NCBI RefSeq assembly: GCF_045635475.1
Contig: NZ_JBJGXI010000013.1
Location: forward strand, 1 to 64,000
DNA from: JBJGXI01 sp045635475
GTDB lineage: Bacteria; Bacillota; Bacilli; Bacillales; Amphibacillaceae
DNA length: 64,000 nucleotides
Direction of reading: 5' to 3'
This document shows positions 9,322 to 17,735 of the stretch, piece by piece. Both the position numbers and the translations under genes were made by a program. Below the pieces are notes generated by a model. The model had not been told where the DNA came from and searched no databases. It was given only the letters and a program-made list of their open reading frames with translations. The number at the start of each line of letters is the position of its first letter. The stretch's first letter is position 1.

Positions 9322-9643
9322 CTCATACATCCTCCAGATTTTTGTCCGTAGCACATTAAGGCTATCTACACTATTGTAAGGAATGGACGAGCGTGGGGGG
9401 TACTATACTGGAGTATACATTTGTGTAATTCATCTATTTACTGGTCCTTATCCTGAAGAATCGCGAATTTGAAAACCTTGTTTTTTGCCCTTCATGCTAA
9501 CATTGATGATAAACTTAATACATAGTAATTGATGTCTGAGAGGCTAGAATTTAGAGTGAACACGTGTGAGGGAATGAAAGTAATAATTAAGTACGAATGT
9601 AAACACGAAAATAAGTTTATATAATTGTGAATATAAATCAAAA
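9322..9643. other. Intergenic region with a TATACTGGAGTATA palindrome
   Basis: The divergent upstream region of the lipoprotein and acyl-CoA dehydrogenase genes. TATACT-GG-AGTATA at 9404-9417 is a perfect 6+2+6 inverted repeat, a possible operator. Nothing else stands out and there is no coding potential. Confidence 0.5.
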
Positions 9644-9657
9644 TGAAAGCGTTTTAT
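9644..9657 (+). promoter_or_regulatory. Candidate CcpA cre site
   Basis: TGAAAGCGTTTTAT matches the cre consensus TGWAARCGYTWNCW at all but one position and lies 32 nt upstream of the acyl-CoA dehydrogenase start. Fatty-acid degradation genes of Bacillus are known targets of carbon catabolite repression. Confidence 0.6.
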
Positions 9658-9688
9658 ATATAAGGCGATATGTATTGGAGGAGATAAA

Positions 9689-11359
9689 ATGAATAACTTT
9701 TATAAAAGTGATAAAAAGCTTCAGGAGCACCTGCAAACCTATTTATCAGCTGAACTATTCGAATACGCCGACGAGCAACTGTCTCATTTTGGTGAAAGAG
9801 TTGCTACAGTAATAGATGAGCGTGCTGCCTACACGGACCGTGATGGGCAACCAAAGCTCATTAAGTATGACAAAATGGGGAATGACATTTCACACGTATG
9901 GGTGAACGAGGGCTATAAGGCAACTGTGAAAGAAACATACGAAACAGGAATAGTCGGTTACGTGTATAAAGATATTCCAGAGCTTGGACTAAAGGGTAAT
10001 TATATCTATTCCTATGCCCAAGGCTATATTTTATCTCAATCAGAGCCTGGCTTTTACTGCCCTGTCACACTTACAATGGCGACTGCGTATTTAATTGATC
10101 AATATGCCGACAGTGCGCTGAAAGAAAAATTTCTACCACATGTGATTGCAACAGGTGATGTCGAGTTGTATGAAGGTGCTACTTTTCTTACTGAACAGCA
10201 TGGAGGGTCTGACGTTGGAGCAAACATCGTAGAAGCGTCGGAAGAGAATGGGTATTATTTGCTTTACGGTGAAAAATATTTTGCCAGCAATGCAGGTACG
10301 TGCAGTATTGCGATGGTGTTGGCCCGAATAAAAGGGGCGGAAGAAGGCACAAAAGGATTAAGCCTGTTTCTCGTCCCTTGGAAAGAAAATAACATTACAA
10401 TTCGCCGTCTAAAAGATAAACTTGGGGTTAGGGCTGTACCGTCAGCTGAAGTGGAATTTCACAGTTCAAAAGCCTACTTAGTAGGTGACGCTAAACAAGG
10501 GTTTAAATATATGATGGAAGCACTGAACCTTTCACGTGTTTGCAATACCGTCGCATCTGTTGGTATCATGCGTCGTGCTTATAACGAAGCACGAGACTAT
10601 GCTTTCGAACGCGATGCATTTGGTAATAAGCTGGTATCCTATCCTATGATTCAAGCAACATTAGTTCAAATGGCTGTGAAACAGGAAGTCGAATTAACCA
10701 CTACATTTGAACTGATTAAACTTTTTGATAACACCATGCGCAGTTCTCCTGCTGTGACAACAGAAGAACAGGCTTTGTTGCGTTTATATATTGCACTTTT
10801 GAAAAAAGAAACAGCAGAACAATCAATTCAATTTTGTCATGATGCAATAGAAATGCACGGTGGAAATGGCTATATCGAAGACTTCGTGATCCCACGATTA
10901 TTACGGGATGCCCAGGTGTTGACGGTTTGGGAAGGAACAGCAAATATTCTTGGCCTGGAGGTACTGCGTCTTATTGATAAATTTCACATTGAAGAAATTT
11001 TCATAGGTGAAATGAATAAGCAATTAAAAAGTTTACCTAGCCAAGAGTTAACTAAACCAATACATGATGCACTAGATAGACTTGTCAGTTTCCTGACCAA
11101 AATCAGCACCATGGATGCACACTCCCGATTACTGTATCCCAAAAAGATTGCCAAGAAAATGGTAGATATATTCGAAGCAGTTATAGTCGTAAAAGACGTA
11201 TATAAATCTATGAAAGGTAAGGAGAGGCGCATTGCTGTTGCAAACGTTTATTTAGATATGGCATTCGGAAAAAGTGAATCTGGCTTAGAACTTGATTATT
11301 TTGAACTTATTGTCGGTTCTATTGGTTTTAACAAACAAGTAATTAAAGCAGATATGTGA
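9689..11359 (+). CDS. Acyl-CoA dehydrogenase family protein (AidB-like)
   Basis: A 556-aa FAD-dependent acyl-CoA dehydrogenase, longer than the usual ~380 aa and therefore of the AidB / long acyl-CoA dehydrogenase type. It shows the family's TEQHGGSDVG flavin-binding segment near residue 170, the YGEKYFASNAG segment, and HGGNGYIEDFVIPRLLRDAQVLTVWEGT near 390, the C-terminal signature. It would catalyse alpha,beta-dehydrogenation of an acyl-CoA, passing electrons to ETF, in the cytoplasm. Start after TTGGAGGAG. The cre-like box upstream suggests glucose repression. No other beta-oxidation genes lie next to it, so the substrate chain length is open. Confidence 0.85.
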   Translation: MNNFYKSDKKLQEHLQTYLSAELFEYADEQLSHFGERVATVIDERAAYTDRDGQPKLIKYDKMGNDISHVWVNEGYKATVKETYETGIVGYVYKDIPELGLKGNYIYSYAQGYILSQSEPGFYCPVTLTMATAYLIDQYADSALKEKFLPHVIATGDVELYEGATFLTEQHGGSDVGANIVEASEENGYYLLYGEKYFASNAGTCSIAMVLARIKGAEEGTKGLSLFLVPWKENNITIRRLKDKLGVRAVPSAEVEFHSSKAYLVGDAKQGFKYMMEALNLSRVCNTVASVGIMRRAYNEARDYAFERDAFGNKLVSYPMIQATLVQMAVKQEVELTTTFELIKLFDNTMRSSPAVTTEEQALLRLYIALLKKETAEQSIQFCHDAIEMHGGNGYIEDFVIPRLLRDAQVLTVWEGTANILGLEVLRLIDKFHIEEIFIGEMNKQLKSLPSQELTKPIHDALDRLVSFLTKISTMDAHSRLLYPKKIAKKMVDIFEAVIVVKDVYKSMKGKERRIAVANVYLDMAFGKSESGLELDYFELIVGSIGFNKQVIKADM

Positions 11360-11403
11360 AGGGGATCAGGATTCAATAATGATAGTCATATAGTGAATAA
11401 TTG

Positions 11404-11441
11404 AAACCCAACACTAAATGCTAAGTTGTGTTGGGTTTTAT
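11404..11441 (+). terminator. Rho-independent terminator
   Basis: Stem AAACCCAACAC / GTGTTGGGTTT after the acyl-CoA dehydrogenase gene. Confidence 0.8.
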
Positions 11442-11588
11442 CGTGAGGTTGTATATTGTGGAAATATTTCAGATATGCTTTTCTTGATCAGACGATAAAG
11501 GTAACGAACGAGTGTTGTTAAATAAACATGCGCCGACAAGTTCTCTTAAAAGCGTTAATTAACGTGTAAAGAAAGAGCCAAGGAATAG

Positions 11589-12041
11589 CTAAACTGGCTT
11601 TAAAATCATTAGCCCAATAATAATCAAAAAAATCGTATTCTCTATGTATTCTACTTTAAATAATGCTTTTGATAACTTCGTATATGTTTCTGGAATGTCC
11701 TCACCTTGAGATTCTGCCAACAGCTGTTTAATCGGTCTCGACTTCGGACTTAATACGAGTGGACCCATCGCAAGTGCAATCAAAAAAAGTGTCAGGCTCG
11801 TCAAATACCAACCTGCTTTGAACAGATACGGGTGAATTGCTCCCATTAATAGACCTGTTACTAGTAAAAGCGATCCACCGATCATCACTAATATGTGCAG
11901 ACGATGTCTGAGCGCATAGGCATGTCTTAACTCTGTCATTGTGTTCGCTGTCTTTGGGATAATAGTGAGTATAAATCCTGGTCCCATTCCGATAATTGCT
12001 GAAAATATATGTATAAGAACGAGAAAGCTGTATAAATTCAT
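11589..12041 (-). CDS. DUF2269 family integral membrane protein
   Basis: A 150-aa protein with four hydrophobic helices (about residues 5-25, 50-70, 78-98 and 128-148). The N-terminal LVLIHIFSAIIGMGPGF with a conserved histidine, and the HRLHILVMIGGSLLLVTGL segment, match DUF2269 membrane proteins, a family of unknown function whose histidines might bind a metal or haem. Transcribed alone; ATG start with GGAGG in the reverse strand. Confidence 0.75.
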   Translation of the reverse strand: MNLYSFLVLIHIFSAIIGMGPGFILTIIPKTANTMTELRHAYALRHRLHILVMIGGSLLLVTGLLMGAIHPYLFKAGWYLTSLTLFLIALAMGPLVLSPKSRPIKQLLAESQGEDIPETYTKLSKALFKVEYIENTIFLIIIGLMILKPV

Positions 12042-12223
12042 GTTTTTGCCTCCAACTATATTAATCTCTATTTTACTATAAGTAGAACTCTATGTTATCC
12101 CTTTTCAAAAAATATCAGATTGCAGTCAACACTTTCAATAATGCAGTTTTGTGAAAACGAAAATTCCTTTATAATCAATAAGTAATCGTTCACAAATACG
12201 AACTGTAGAAAGGAATGTACCCA

Positions 12224-13009
12224 ATGTTCCAACATCATAAAATAGCAATTGAAACAATCACGAATAAGTTAAAAACGAAACAAGAAATTTTAGGGATTAT
12301 TGTTGGCGGGTCGGTAGCACATGGTTTTGCAAAGGGAGATTCTGATATTGACCTTATGCTTGTAGTTTCCGATGATGATTATAAATTAGCCTTGGAATCT
12401 GGAAATATTGAGTATCATGAAACAGATTCTACTCCTTACAAAGGTGGCTATGTCGATGGGAAGTATACGTCTATTTCCTACATAAAAAAGGTCATCGAGT
12501 CAGGTAGTGAGCCTGCTCGTTATGCATATAAAGATGCTTTTATCACTTATTCTGAAATTCCAGAATTGGATACGTTAATACATGAAGCTGCTAAGTATCC
12601 TATACATAAACAAGAAGAGAATATGGTGAAATTTTACGCGCAGCTCGAAGCGTGGCGTTGGTGGTTTCATGAAGGATTAAAGCGAGAGGATAAATATGTG
12701 ATGGACTATGCTGCAGCAAATTTCGTTTTGTTCGCTGGGAGACTGCTGCTTGCATATAACAAGGCGTTATATCCCTATCACAAGTGGTTTACGAAAGTTT
12801 TAGATGGTGTAGAAAACAAGCCTGAAAATACGATTGCTTTAATTAATGACGTATTAAACGACAAGACAGCAGATTCAATAGAAAATTTATACACCACTGT
12901 AATAAATTTTTACGATTGGCCACAGTCAGACAAAGGTTGGCATACAAGATTTATGTTGGATAATGAATTGAATTGGTTGAGCGGTCATGTGCCGGTGATG
13001 GATTTGTAA
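12224..13009 (+). CDS. Nucleotidyltransferase-domain protein
   Basis: The 261-aa product has the polymerase-beta-like nucleotidyltransferase signature GGSVAHG followed by DSDIDLMLV at residues ~27-48, with the two Asp residues that hold magnesium. The C-terminal half is helical and Trp-rich. Such stand-alone enzymes include aminoglycoside nucleotidyltransferases and many uncharacterised ones. I start at ATG 12224 because AAAGGA then lies at 9 nt; the upstream ATG at 12215 touches the ribosome site. The substrate is unknown; an antibiotic-modifying role is possible but not shown. Confidence 0.75.
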   Translation: MFQHHKIAIETITNKLKTKQEILGIIVGGSVAHGFAKGDSDIDLMLVVSDDDYKLALESGNIEYHETDSTPYKGGYVDGKYTSISYIKKVIESGSEPARYAYKDAFITYSEIPELDTLIHEAAKYPIHKQEENMVKFYAQLEAWRWWFHEGLKREDKYVMDYAAANFVLFAGRLLLAYNKALYPYHKWFTKVLDGVENKPENTIALINDVLNDKTADSIENLYTTVINFYDWPQSDKGWHTRFMLDNELNWLSGHVPVMDL

Positions 13010-13137
13010 AGAGTAACGATCAGGTTAGGAAAGTTTTTCCTGAATATACAATTCTATATCCCACTAGTAACATATGAAGATAGTAAAAATTCTCTTCTTA
13101 AACTTTAACTCTACTGGTGATCATTAGAGGGGGATGG

Positions 13138-13161
13138 ATGCATAGCTTATTATGCTTGTAA
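13138..13161 (+). CDS. Putative leader peptide MHSLLCL upstream of the MFS exporter
   Basis: A seven-codon frame reading MHSLLCL follows AGAGGGGG at good spacing and ends 10 nt before a terminator hairpin. The GGGGATGG around its ribosome site can pair with CCATCTCC, the left arm of that terminator, so the leader and terminator could be alternatives. This is inference from base pairing only. Confidence 0.4.
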   Translation: MHSLLCL

Positions 13162-13171
13162 ATTGAACCCC

Positions 13172-13197
13172 ATCTCCGTCTTTAGACGGAGATCTTT
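13172..13197 (+). terminator. Terminator in the leader of the MFS gene (possible attenuator)
   Basis: The perfect 9-bp stem ATCTCCGTC / GACGGAGAT with loop TTTA is followed by CTTTT. It lies about 165 nt after the nucleotidyltransferase gene and 130 nt before the exporter start, so it may end the former or attenuate the latter. Confidence 0.6.
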
Positions 13198-13259
13198 TCA
13201 ACCCACTGCCCGAAGTAAATTCTCATAAATAATTATATGATTATAAGCGATAAGAGGAC

Positions 13260-13318
13260 GGGGTTGGAAAGTTATATTAACGAGCATGTATGTGCTTAAC
13301 CCCTAGATAGAAAAGGGG
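13260..13318 (+). promoter_or_regulatory. Alternative hairpins around the MFS ribosome binding site
   Basis: CCCCT (13300-13304) can pair with AGGGG (13314-13318), the ribosome site of the exporter, hiding it. Alternatively GGGGTT (13260-13265) can pair with AACCCC (13298-13303), freeing it. A six-codon frame MYVLNP (13286-13306) ends inside the switching arm. This is the layout of a translational attenuator but is not proven. Confidence 0.4.
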
Positions 13319-13326
13319 AACTTGGT

Positions 13327-14640
13327 ATGCGTTTTAGAGATTTTCATCCAAATATTAAACTTAGAATTATTTTTGGATTTTTTAGTGAGATTATTGGAAG
13401 TATGATTTTTCCGTTTATGGCAATTTATTTTGCTGTTCATTTTGGAGCAAAACTAACAGGAATATTGTTAATTTTAAACATCGTCGTAGGGGCTTTAGTA
13501 GGTTTTTACGGTGGCTACTTGTCGGATATTATGGGGCGGAAGAAGCTAATGGTTACTGCTGAAGTGATGCGTTCGTTGTCACTAGTCGTCATGACACTTG
13601 CGAATTCTCCATGGTTTGAATCACCGACATTAACATTTGTGATGTTCCTGGTCGGAAGTATTTGTTGGGGGATTGAAGGACCAGCAACTGATGCGATGCT
13701 AATTGATGTTAGTAAGCCGAAAGAACGGAAGCTAATGTATTCAATCATGTACTGGTCAGCTAATCTTTCTATTGCAATTGGGGGAGCAGTTGGCGCGTTT
13801 CTGTTTAAGGACTATTTGTTTGAGCTATTTATCGGTATGACCGTAATGTCGATTGTAGTGGCTATCGTGCTCATCTTTTTCATTCAGGAAAGCTATGTAC
13901 CATTGAAATCAACAATCGAAAAGAAGCCGGCTGGCAGGTTTCAAGTTTTCAGCGATATTCTACAAAGCTATAAAACTGTCGCAACCGATAAAGTGTTTAT
14001 CTTATTCGTGATTGCAGGGTTATTTATCCAATCGCTAGAGTTTCAGTTAACCAACTATATTGCTGTCAGACTGCATGAGCAGATGCCAGCTCAAGATGTG
14101 TTCAACTGGTCTATTGATGGATTGGAAATGACTGGGGTATTGCGCACAGAAAATACCGTGCTCGTTGTTATTTTCGCGGCAATTATTATGAAGGTCATCC
14201 ATGCGTATAAAGATAAGCATGTCTACTTGATTTCCATTGTATTGTTTACGATTGGCTATACGGCGATCAGTTATTTTGATAACATCTGGATTTTGTTCGG
14301 GGCGATGCTCGTCGCAACATTAGGTGAGCTCATGCGTGTGCCTGTAGCGCAAAGCTATTTGGCTGCCATTCCACCAGATGACAAAAGAAGCAGTTATATG
14401 GCGGTAAATGCTTTTACTTATCAAGGCTCCATGATTCTCGCTTCGCTGTCAGTAACATTGGGGGCATTTCTCTCTAAGGAAATGATGAGTATATTTATCC
14501 TGATCACAGGTGTAATTGGATTCGTAATCATAAATAAAATTATTCCTAGCTTGGAGCAAAGAGTGCGTAGTCAAGGGGAAGAAGTTGAAGCCAATAATAG
14601 GGAGCAGGATTATGTTTTGCGAGAGCAAGTGGTGGAGTGA
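13327..14640 (+). CDS. MFS multidrug efflux transporter
   Basis: A 437-aa major facilitator with about 12 membrane segments. The loop 2-3 motif appears as GGYLSDIMGRKKLM near residue 60. The N-terminal FGFFSEIIGSMIFPFMAIYF resembles DHA1-type drug exporters such as YttB-like and MdtH-like proteins. It should export a small hydrophobic compound against protons. Start ATG 13327 with AAAAGGGG upstream. The long leader with a terminator and ribosome-site hairpins suggests inducible expression. A good terminator follows. The substrate is unknown. Confidence 0.82.
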   Translation: MRFRDFHPNIKLRIIFGFFSEIIGSMIFPFMAIYFAVHFGAKLTGILLILNIVVGALVGFYGGYLSDIMGRKKLMVTAEVMRSLSLVVMTLANSPWFESPTLTFVMFLVGSICWGIEGPATDAMLIDVSKPKERKLMYSIMYWSANLSIAIGGAVGAFLFKDYLFELFIGMTVMSIVVAIVLIFFIQESYVPLKSTIEKKPAGRFQVFSDILQSYKTVATDKVFILFVIAGLFIQSLEFQLTNYIAVRLHEQMPAQDVFNWSIDGLEMTGVLRTENTVLVVIFAAIIMKVIHAYKDKHVYLISIVLFTIGYTAISYFDNIWILFGAMLVATLGELMRVPVAQSYLAAIPPDDKRSSYMAVNAFTYQGSMILASLSVTLGAFLSKEMMSIFILITGVIGFVIINKIIPSLEQRVRSQGEEVEANNREQDYVLREQVVE

Positions 14641-14726
14641 TTTTGGTGAAATAACGAACACCATTACTTTGAATCATTCAAAATGATGCAAATGTAAATG
14701 GGATAATGTTGGATAGGCATTATAAT

Positions 14727-14770
14727 AGAAGCTTGTACTCCTGGTTCAAGGGAAATACAAGCTTCTTCAT
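14727..14770 (+). terminator. Rho-independent terminator
   Basis: Perfect 11-bp stem AGAAGCTTGTA / TACAAGCTTCT followed by TCATTT, downstream of the MFS gene. Confidence 0.8.
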
Positions 14771-15133
14771 TTATAATTGAGTAATCTTAATCCTTAGTTC
14801 TAATTTCTATTGACATTTTAGATTTTTCATTGCTACTCAATACAGCTTTTACTAAAGGTAAAACTAGTAATTTATCATTTGACTGCGCAATCAATTACTA
14901 TGTTATAGGAAGATAGTTAATCTACAGTTATTGTAAAGTTAAGATTGTTAAAAATAGGTTAGGGGGCAAGATGAAGGGATCTGTAGGAGACTGAAAATCA
15001 AAGCCGGAATTTTTGTGAACACGAATCACTGTTGACCGTTAATTAAGTTTGAAGTGTAACGAAAAAAGTTGAGTATCTAAATATGAAAAGGTACCACGAA
15101 AAACAATTTTGGTCTAATCAAGGAGAGGTCTAT
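14771..15133. other. Gene-free, AT-rich region
   Basis: No open frame with a ribosome site is visible. A TTGACA near 14812 lacks a clear partner gene. Short purine-rich patches look like decayed sequence, consistent with the pseudogenes next to it. Confidence 0.4.
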
Positions 15134-15166
15134 ATGAGAGGGTTAGTATCAGTGGGTTTCTTATAA
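15120..15166 (+). pseudogene. Truncated gene start (ribosome site plus ten codons)
   Basis: AAGGAGAGG at 15120-15128 precedes ATG at 15134, giving MRGLVSVGFL and a stop. This looks like the intact 5' end of a plus-strand gene whose body was lost. Its stop lies within the 3' end of the minus-strand toxin remnant. Too short to identify. Confidence 0.35.
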
Positions 15167-15477
15167 TGGATCGTTTTCTCCATAAAATGTTCGAAGCGCA
15201 AAACCTGTCATTGAGGAATAGCAAGCACGAATTCGTACCTTTTTCTTAGCTTCATTAATGGAGTAAACAATGATCACATTGTTAATTACAGTCCAGTGGT
15301 AGCCGTTATATTTGAAATTAGCAAAATCAGCAGAACCGTATGATTGAATATAAGGATTAGCGCTTAAAATGGTCTGTGATCTTTTAATACTAGCTCATGA
15401 TTTATATCATAAATTTTTGCTAATTCATATGTAGCAGTCTTTGTAAATACTACCAGATAATTATCTTTTGTATTCAT
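15161..15477 (-). pseudogene. Decayed RelE/ParE-type toxin gene
   Basis: The minus strand starts at ATG 15477 (MNTKDNYLVVFTKTATYEL, then AKIYDI) but stops after 37 codons. In another frame the reading resumes with RSQTILSANPYIQSYGS, then NGYHWTVINNVIIVYSINE, KKKVRIRACY and TFYGENDPL to a stop at 15161. The order TKTATYEL, SANPYI, a Tyr-rich beta strand and a C-terminal basic strand is that of RelE/ParE mRNA-interferase or gyrase toxins. About 20 residues are also missing at the junction, so the gene is probably dead. It overlaps the end of the upstream antitoxin-like frame by 17 nt, as in functional toxin-antitoxin operons. I reconstructed this by hand translation. Confidence 0.6.
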
Positions 15478-15762
15478 TTTTCACCTCTTGCACGATGCTT
15501 CTCAGGCTTTCGATGTCTTCTATATCGGTATTCTCATCATCTAATTCTGATTGCTTCAATTGTTCATTAATTTTCTTGTTTTGAAAGACGCTTTTAGTTA
15601 ATTCTTTTTTTGTACATTAGATAAATTGCTGAAGTTGTCAGAATTAGTGCCAGTAAGCAAGATACTATATTCCTCACCTTGAATACGTACAACATAGTTG
15701 TTTGAATCTTTTGGTTTTGCTTCATATATCTCACCGTTGGGACCCTGTAATTTTATGTTCAT
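15461..15762 (-). pseudogene. Frameshifted antitoxin-like gene with an A7 slippery run
   Basis: Translation starts at 15762 with a near-perfect AGGAGGTG site. The zero frame gives 54 residues (MNIKLQGPNGEIYEAKPKDS onward) and stops at 15598. At CAA-AAA-AAG, about 12 nt before the stop, a -1 shift would open a frame of ~45 more residues (KELTKSVFQNKKINEQLK onward to KNEYKR) ending at 15461, overlapping the toxin start. A AAA AAG is the classic bacterial -1 slippery heptamer, so this is either a one-base deletion in a homopolymer or a programmed shift. Role as antitoxin is inferred from the partner. Confidence 0.55.
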
Positions 15763-15835
15763 AAATTCACCTCCTGACTTCATTATAAATTGCATTTAAA
15801 ATTATTGAAAGGGGTAGGTTAATTTCACTTATTTG

Positions 15836-15909
15836 AGTCAATTTCATAATTACCTTACACAGCTATATAAGGATGCAGATAGCTAAAAATCAGTATTATG
15901 AAATTGACT
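15836..15909. repeat. 15-bp perfect inverted repeat with nested hairpin
   Basis: AGTCAATTTCATAAT (15836-15850) is repeated inverted at 15895-15909. Inside lies a second inverted pair AGCTAT / ATAGCT (15861-15866, 15879-15884). The total would fold into a long cruciform. It sits upstream of the antitoxin-like gene and could be its operator, a small mobile relic or a structured RNA. No target-site duplication is visible. Confidence 0.5.
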
Positions 15910-16033
15910 AATTCAAGTAGTTATTTTGAGTCTAGTCTAGTAAATATGAACGGCAGAAATCAATAGTGAAAAGCTAGTATTGATTTTCTGACCTAATAAT
16001 AAGTTTAGTAGGATCAGAAGTGGTACTTCTCCC

Positions 16034-16070
16034 GCAGATAGAAATCGAAAAACCTACGATCTCTATCTGC
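16034..16070 (-). terminator. Terminator of the TetR gene
   Basis: Stem GCAGATAGA / TCTATCTGC just downstream of the minus-strand regulator gene. Confidence 0.6.
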
Positions 16071-16101
16071 TCTTAAATTAATAATCATATTACTTGTCTA
16101 T

Positions 16102-16689
16102 CTAATTTTCATGATAAGGTTTCATTTTTAATATCTCCACTAACTGTTCGGCCATGTATGATGCCGAATATTTGAAATTACCATCTACCCATTCAATAAT
16201 CATTCCTAAGATTGCATACGATTGATAACTGGCAAATATGTGATAATTAACTGCACTATCAAGTCTAGCATCAAGAACATCCTCGATTAATAATGCTTTT
16301 AATTCTCCGGTAATTCGCTGTTGGAAACCAGGAAGGGCATTCGCTTTAATCACTAATTTATACAAGTTTTGATGCGCCCATACATGATCAAATATTTTAA
16401 TAGCAGAGGAATTTAAATTGCGAATATCTAATGTTTTGCTGTGAGAATAGGGTTCTTTGTAAGATTTCACTAGGTCTACTATAACTTCTTCTAATATTTC
16501 ATCAAGTAAGTCCTCTTTATATTTGTAATGTTTATAAAAGGTACCACGGTTATAGTCAGCTTTCTTTACTATATCTGTAATCGTAATATCTTTGAAATTT
16601 GTATTTTCCATTAATGATAAAAGTGCACTTTCTAATGCATTTTTTGTCCGCTTTACTCTTTTATCAAGATCAGTATTGTTAGTAAACAC
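16102..16689 (-). CDS. TetR family transcriptional regulator
   Basis: The start is set at GTG 16689 because AGGAGGG lies 5 nt upstream; the longer reading begins upstream of this site. The 195-aa protein has an N-terminal TetR helix-turn-helix (residues ~10-55, with DITITDIVKKADYNRGTFYKHYKYKEDLL) and a helical ligand and dimer domain, matching TetR regulators with a C-terminal YxaF/DhaS-like fold. It is divergent from the SDR gene, which it probably represses. An inverted repeat at 16723-16749 is a likely operator. Confidence 0.88.
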   Translation of the reverse strand: MFTNNTDLDKRVKRTKNALESALLSLMENTNFKDITITDIVKKADYNRGTFYKHYKYKEDLLDEILEEVIVDLVKSYKEPYSHSKTLDIRNLNSSAIKIFDHVWAHQNLYKLVIKANALPGFQQRITGELKALLIEDVLDARLDSAVNYHIFASYQSYAILGMIIEWVDGNFKYSASYMAEQLVEILKMKPYHEN

Positions 16690-16722
16690 TTTTACCCTCC
16701 TATGTTGAAAATCTATCCATTT

Positions 16723-16749
16723 ACAAACATTACACACCTATATGTTTGT
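16723..16749. promoter_or_regulatory. Likely TetR operator in the divergent region
   Basis: ACAAACAT (16723-16730) and ATGTTTGT (16742-16749) form a perfect 8-bp inverted repeat with 11-bp spacer between the TetR and SDR genes. Confidence 0.55.
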
Positions 16750-16882
16750 TAATGAACGTATTATACAATATTGCTGATTGCACCCGTAAGCGTAAGTTTA
16801 TTATACTATATATAAGTTGTTGGTTAATAAACATATGTTGAAAAAGACTTGTGTAAGCGTAATCAAAAAAGGGAGGATTTGT

Positions 16883-17644
16883 ATGGAATTAACAGATAAG
16901 GTATCAGTTGTAACGGGAGCAGCTTCTGGAATGGGGAAAGCAATTGCAGAGTTGTACGCCAAAGAAGGTGCGAAGGTTATTGTTGCAGATCTTAATTTTG
17001 AGGGTGCTGAAACAGTTGCGAAAACAATTAACGAGAACGGTGGACAAGCCAAAGCAGTAAAAGTAAATGTAGCCGAATTAGCTGATATAGAAAATATGAT
17101 TGATACTGCAGTGAAAGAATATGGTACCTTAGATATTCTAGTGAATAATGCTGGTATTATGGATGGTATGCAAGCGGTAGGAGACGTAGAAGATGAGCGC
17201 TGGGATTTGATATTTGACATTAATACGAAAGCAGTTATGCGTGCCATGCGTAAAGCAATCCCTATCTTTGAAGAAAAAGGTAATGGCGTAATTATCAATA
17301 CGGCTTCGACAGGTGGCTTAAATGGCGCACACGCAGGAGCTGCTTACGTTGCTTCGAAGCATGCGGTTGTCGGTTTAACAAAAAACACAGGATTCATGTA
17401 TGCTAAAAAAGGTATCCGTTGTAATGCAATTGCACCTGGTGGTGTCGCTACAAATATTACAGCTAGTGTACAAGGCTTCAACGAATTCGGTGCAAGCCGT
17501 ACACAAGTAGCGCAAGCTGTCATGCCTCGTGTTGGACAACCTGAAGAAATTGCACAAGTTGCACTGTTCCTAGCATCAGATGATTCTAGCTTTGTAAACG
17601 GGACAGTGATAACAGCTGATGCTGGTTGGACAGCTGCATTTTAA
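16883..17644 (+). CDS. Short-chain dehydrogenase/reductase
   Basis: A 253-aa classical SDR that oxidises or reduces an alcohol/carbonyl with NAD(P). It has the cofactor loop TGAASGMG (11-18), NNAG (88-91) and the catalytic residues Ser142, Tyr155 and Lys159 (YVASK). Asp following beta-strand 2 (VADLN) suggests NAD preference. Start ATG 16883 with AAGGGAGG. It probably forms a divergent pair with the TetR regulator. The substrate cannot be told from the sequence. Confidence 0.85.
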   Translation: MELTDKVSVVTGAASGMGKAIAELYAKEGAKVIVADLNFEGAETVAKTINENGGQAKAVKVNVAELADIENMIDTAVKEYGTLDILVNNAGIMDGMQAVGDVEDERWDLIFDINTKAVMRAMRKAIPIFEEKGNGVIINTASTGGLNGAHAGAAYVASKHAVVGLTKNTGFMYAKKGIRCNAIAPGGVATNITASVQGFNEFGASRTQVAQAVMPRVGQPEEIAQVALFLASDDSSFVNGTVITADAGWTAAF

Positions 17645-17735
17645 TTATTGATTCGTTAGCTGATCTACCATGAGAAAACAAAAAATGTTATTGAAGTGCG
17701 TGTTCAAAAAGGTGACGAATTAGCAGCAAGAAGGT

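Noticed and set aside
13010..13326. Possible riboswitch in the MFS leader
   Set aside because: No conserved core of a known riboswitch class is visible; leader-peptide attenuation explains the structures better.
16801..17298. 165-codon minus-strand frame opposite the SDR gene
   Set aside because: Shadow of the SDR; its composition follows the complementary codons.
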